Of a DNA stretch of 12,238 nt, positions 12,227-12,238 are shown piece by piece. This DNA comes from an uncultured Ruminiclostridium sp. Lineage in GTDB: Bacteria > Bacillota > Clostridia > Oscillospirales > Ruminococcaceae. Positions within the stretch are counted from its first letter, which is position 1. Each line of letters opens with the position of its first letter. The stretch covers positions 1 to 12,238 of the forward strand of contig CAKSIR010000064.1 of the NCBI GenBank assembly GCA_934462775.1, written 5' to 3'. The notes under the pieces are model-generated. The model had not been told where the DNA came from. It saw nothing but the letters and a program-made list of their open reading frames with translations, and ran no database searches. The position numbers and the translations under genes are program-made.

Positions 12227-12238
12227 GGATTTGTAGCG

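Noticed and set aside
1..12238. CRISPR array, insertion sequence or prophage
   Set aside because: No regularly spaced repeats, transposase, integrase or phage genes; codon use and ribosome binding sites look uniform across the window.

Overview
The window looks like chromosome from a low-to-mid GC anaerobic Firmicute, most likely a gut member of the class Clostridia (Oscillospiraceae/Ruminococcus-like). The evidence is strong GGAGG-type ribosome binding sites, near-consensus sigma-A promoters with 17-bp spacers (several with an extended -10 TG), tRNA genes encoding CCA, a citrate synthase of the HADHGGGNNSTF type, and an NlpA-type lipoprotein. The species cannot be named from this sequence alone.

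Layout. Positions 1-600 (minus strand) hold the first codons of a probable acyl-CoA thioesterase and an unrecognised protein of about 163 aa. A divergent promoter pair separates them from citrate synthase (732-2147), which is followed by a 133-aa unknown protein and a strong terminator. A consensus promoter then drives two serine tRNAs (UGA and GCU) that end at tandem terminators. Positions 3021-3213 carry no gene, only inverted repeats. On the minus strand a PepT-like M20 metallopeptidase and a 70-aa CGGQ-motif protein form a small operon (3214-4550). It is divergent from a LysR-type regulator (4723-5643).

The most interesting part is 5641-12155, a plus-strand operon in the order metN, metI, lactate/malate-dehydrogenase-like 2-hydroxyacid dehydrogenase, metQ, GlcD-like FAD 2-hydroxyacid oxidoreductase, methionine/kynurenine-type aminotransferase. 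A dyad TATAG-N7-CTATA, the same shape as the MET-box known from streptococcal methionine genes, lies about 66 bp before the predicted operon start and again in front of the regulator gene. The operon leader also encodes a 22-codon peptide that ends Arg-Met-Cys-Cys-stop, which suggests attenuation responsive to sulfur amino acids.

How the genes may work together (inference). MetNIQ imports methionine or a close analogue. Two 2-hydroxyacid dehydrogenases of families that usually have opposite stereospecificity interconvert 2-hydroxy and 2-keto acids, and the aminotransferase connects the keto acid with methionine. The set would fit salvage of 2-hydroxy-4-methylthiobutanoate (methionine hydroxy analogue), or the reverse route in which methionine is turned into a hydroxy acid to dispose of reducing equivalents. 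The dehydrogenase gene sits between metI and metQ, and its substrate-specificity loop differs from both lactate and malate dehydrogenase, which supports a dedicated substrate.
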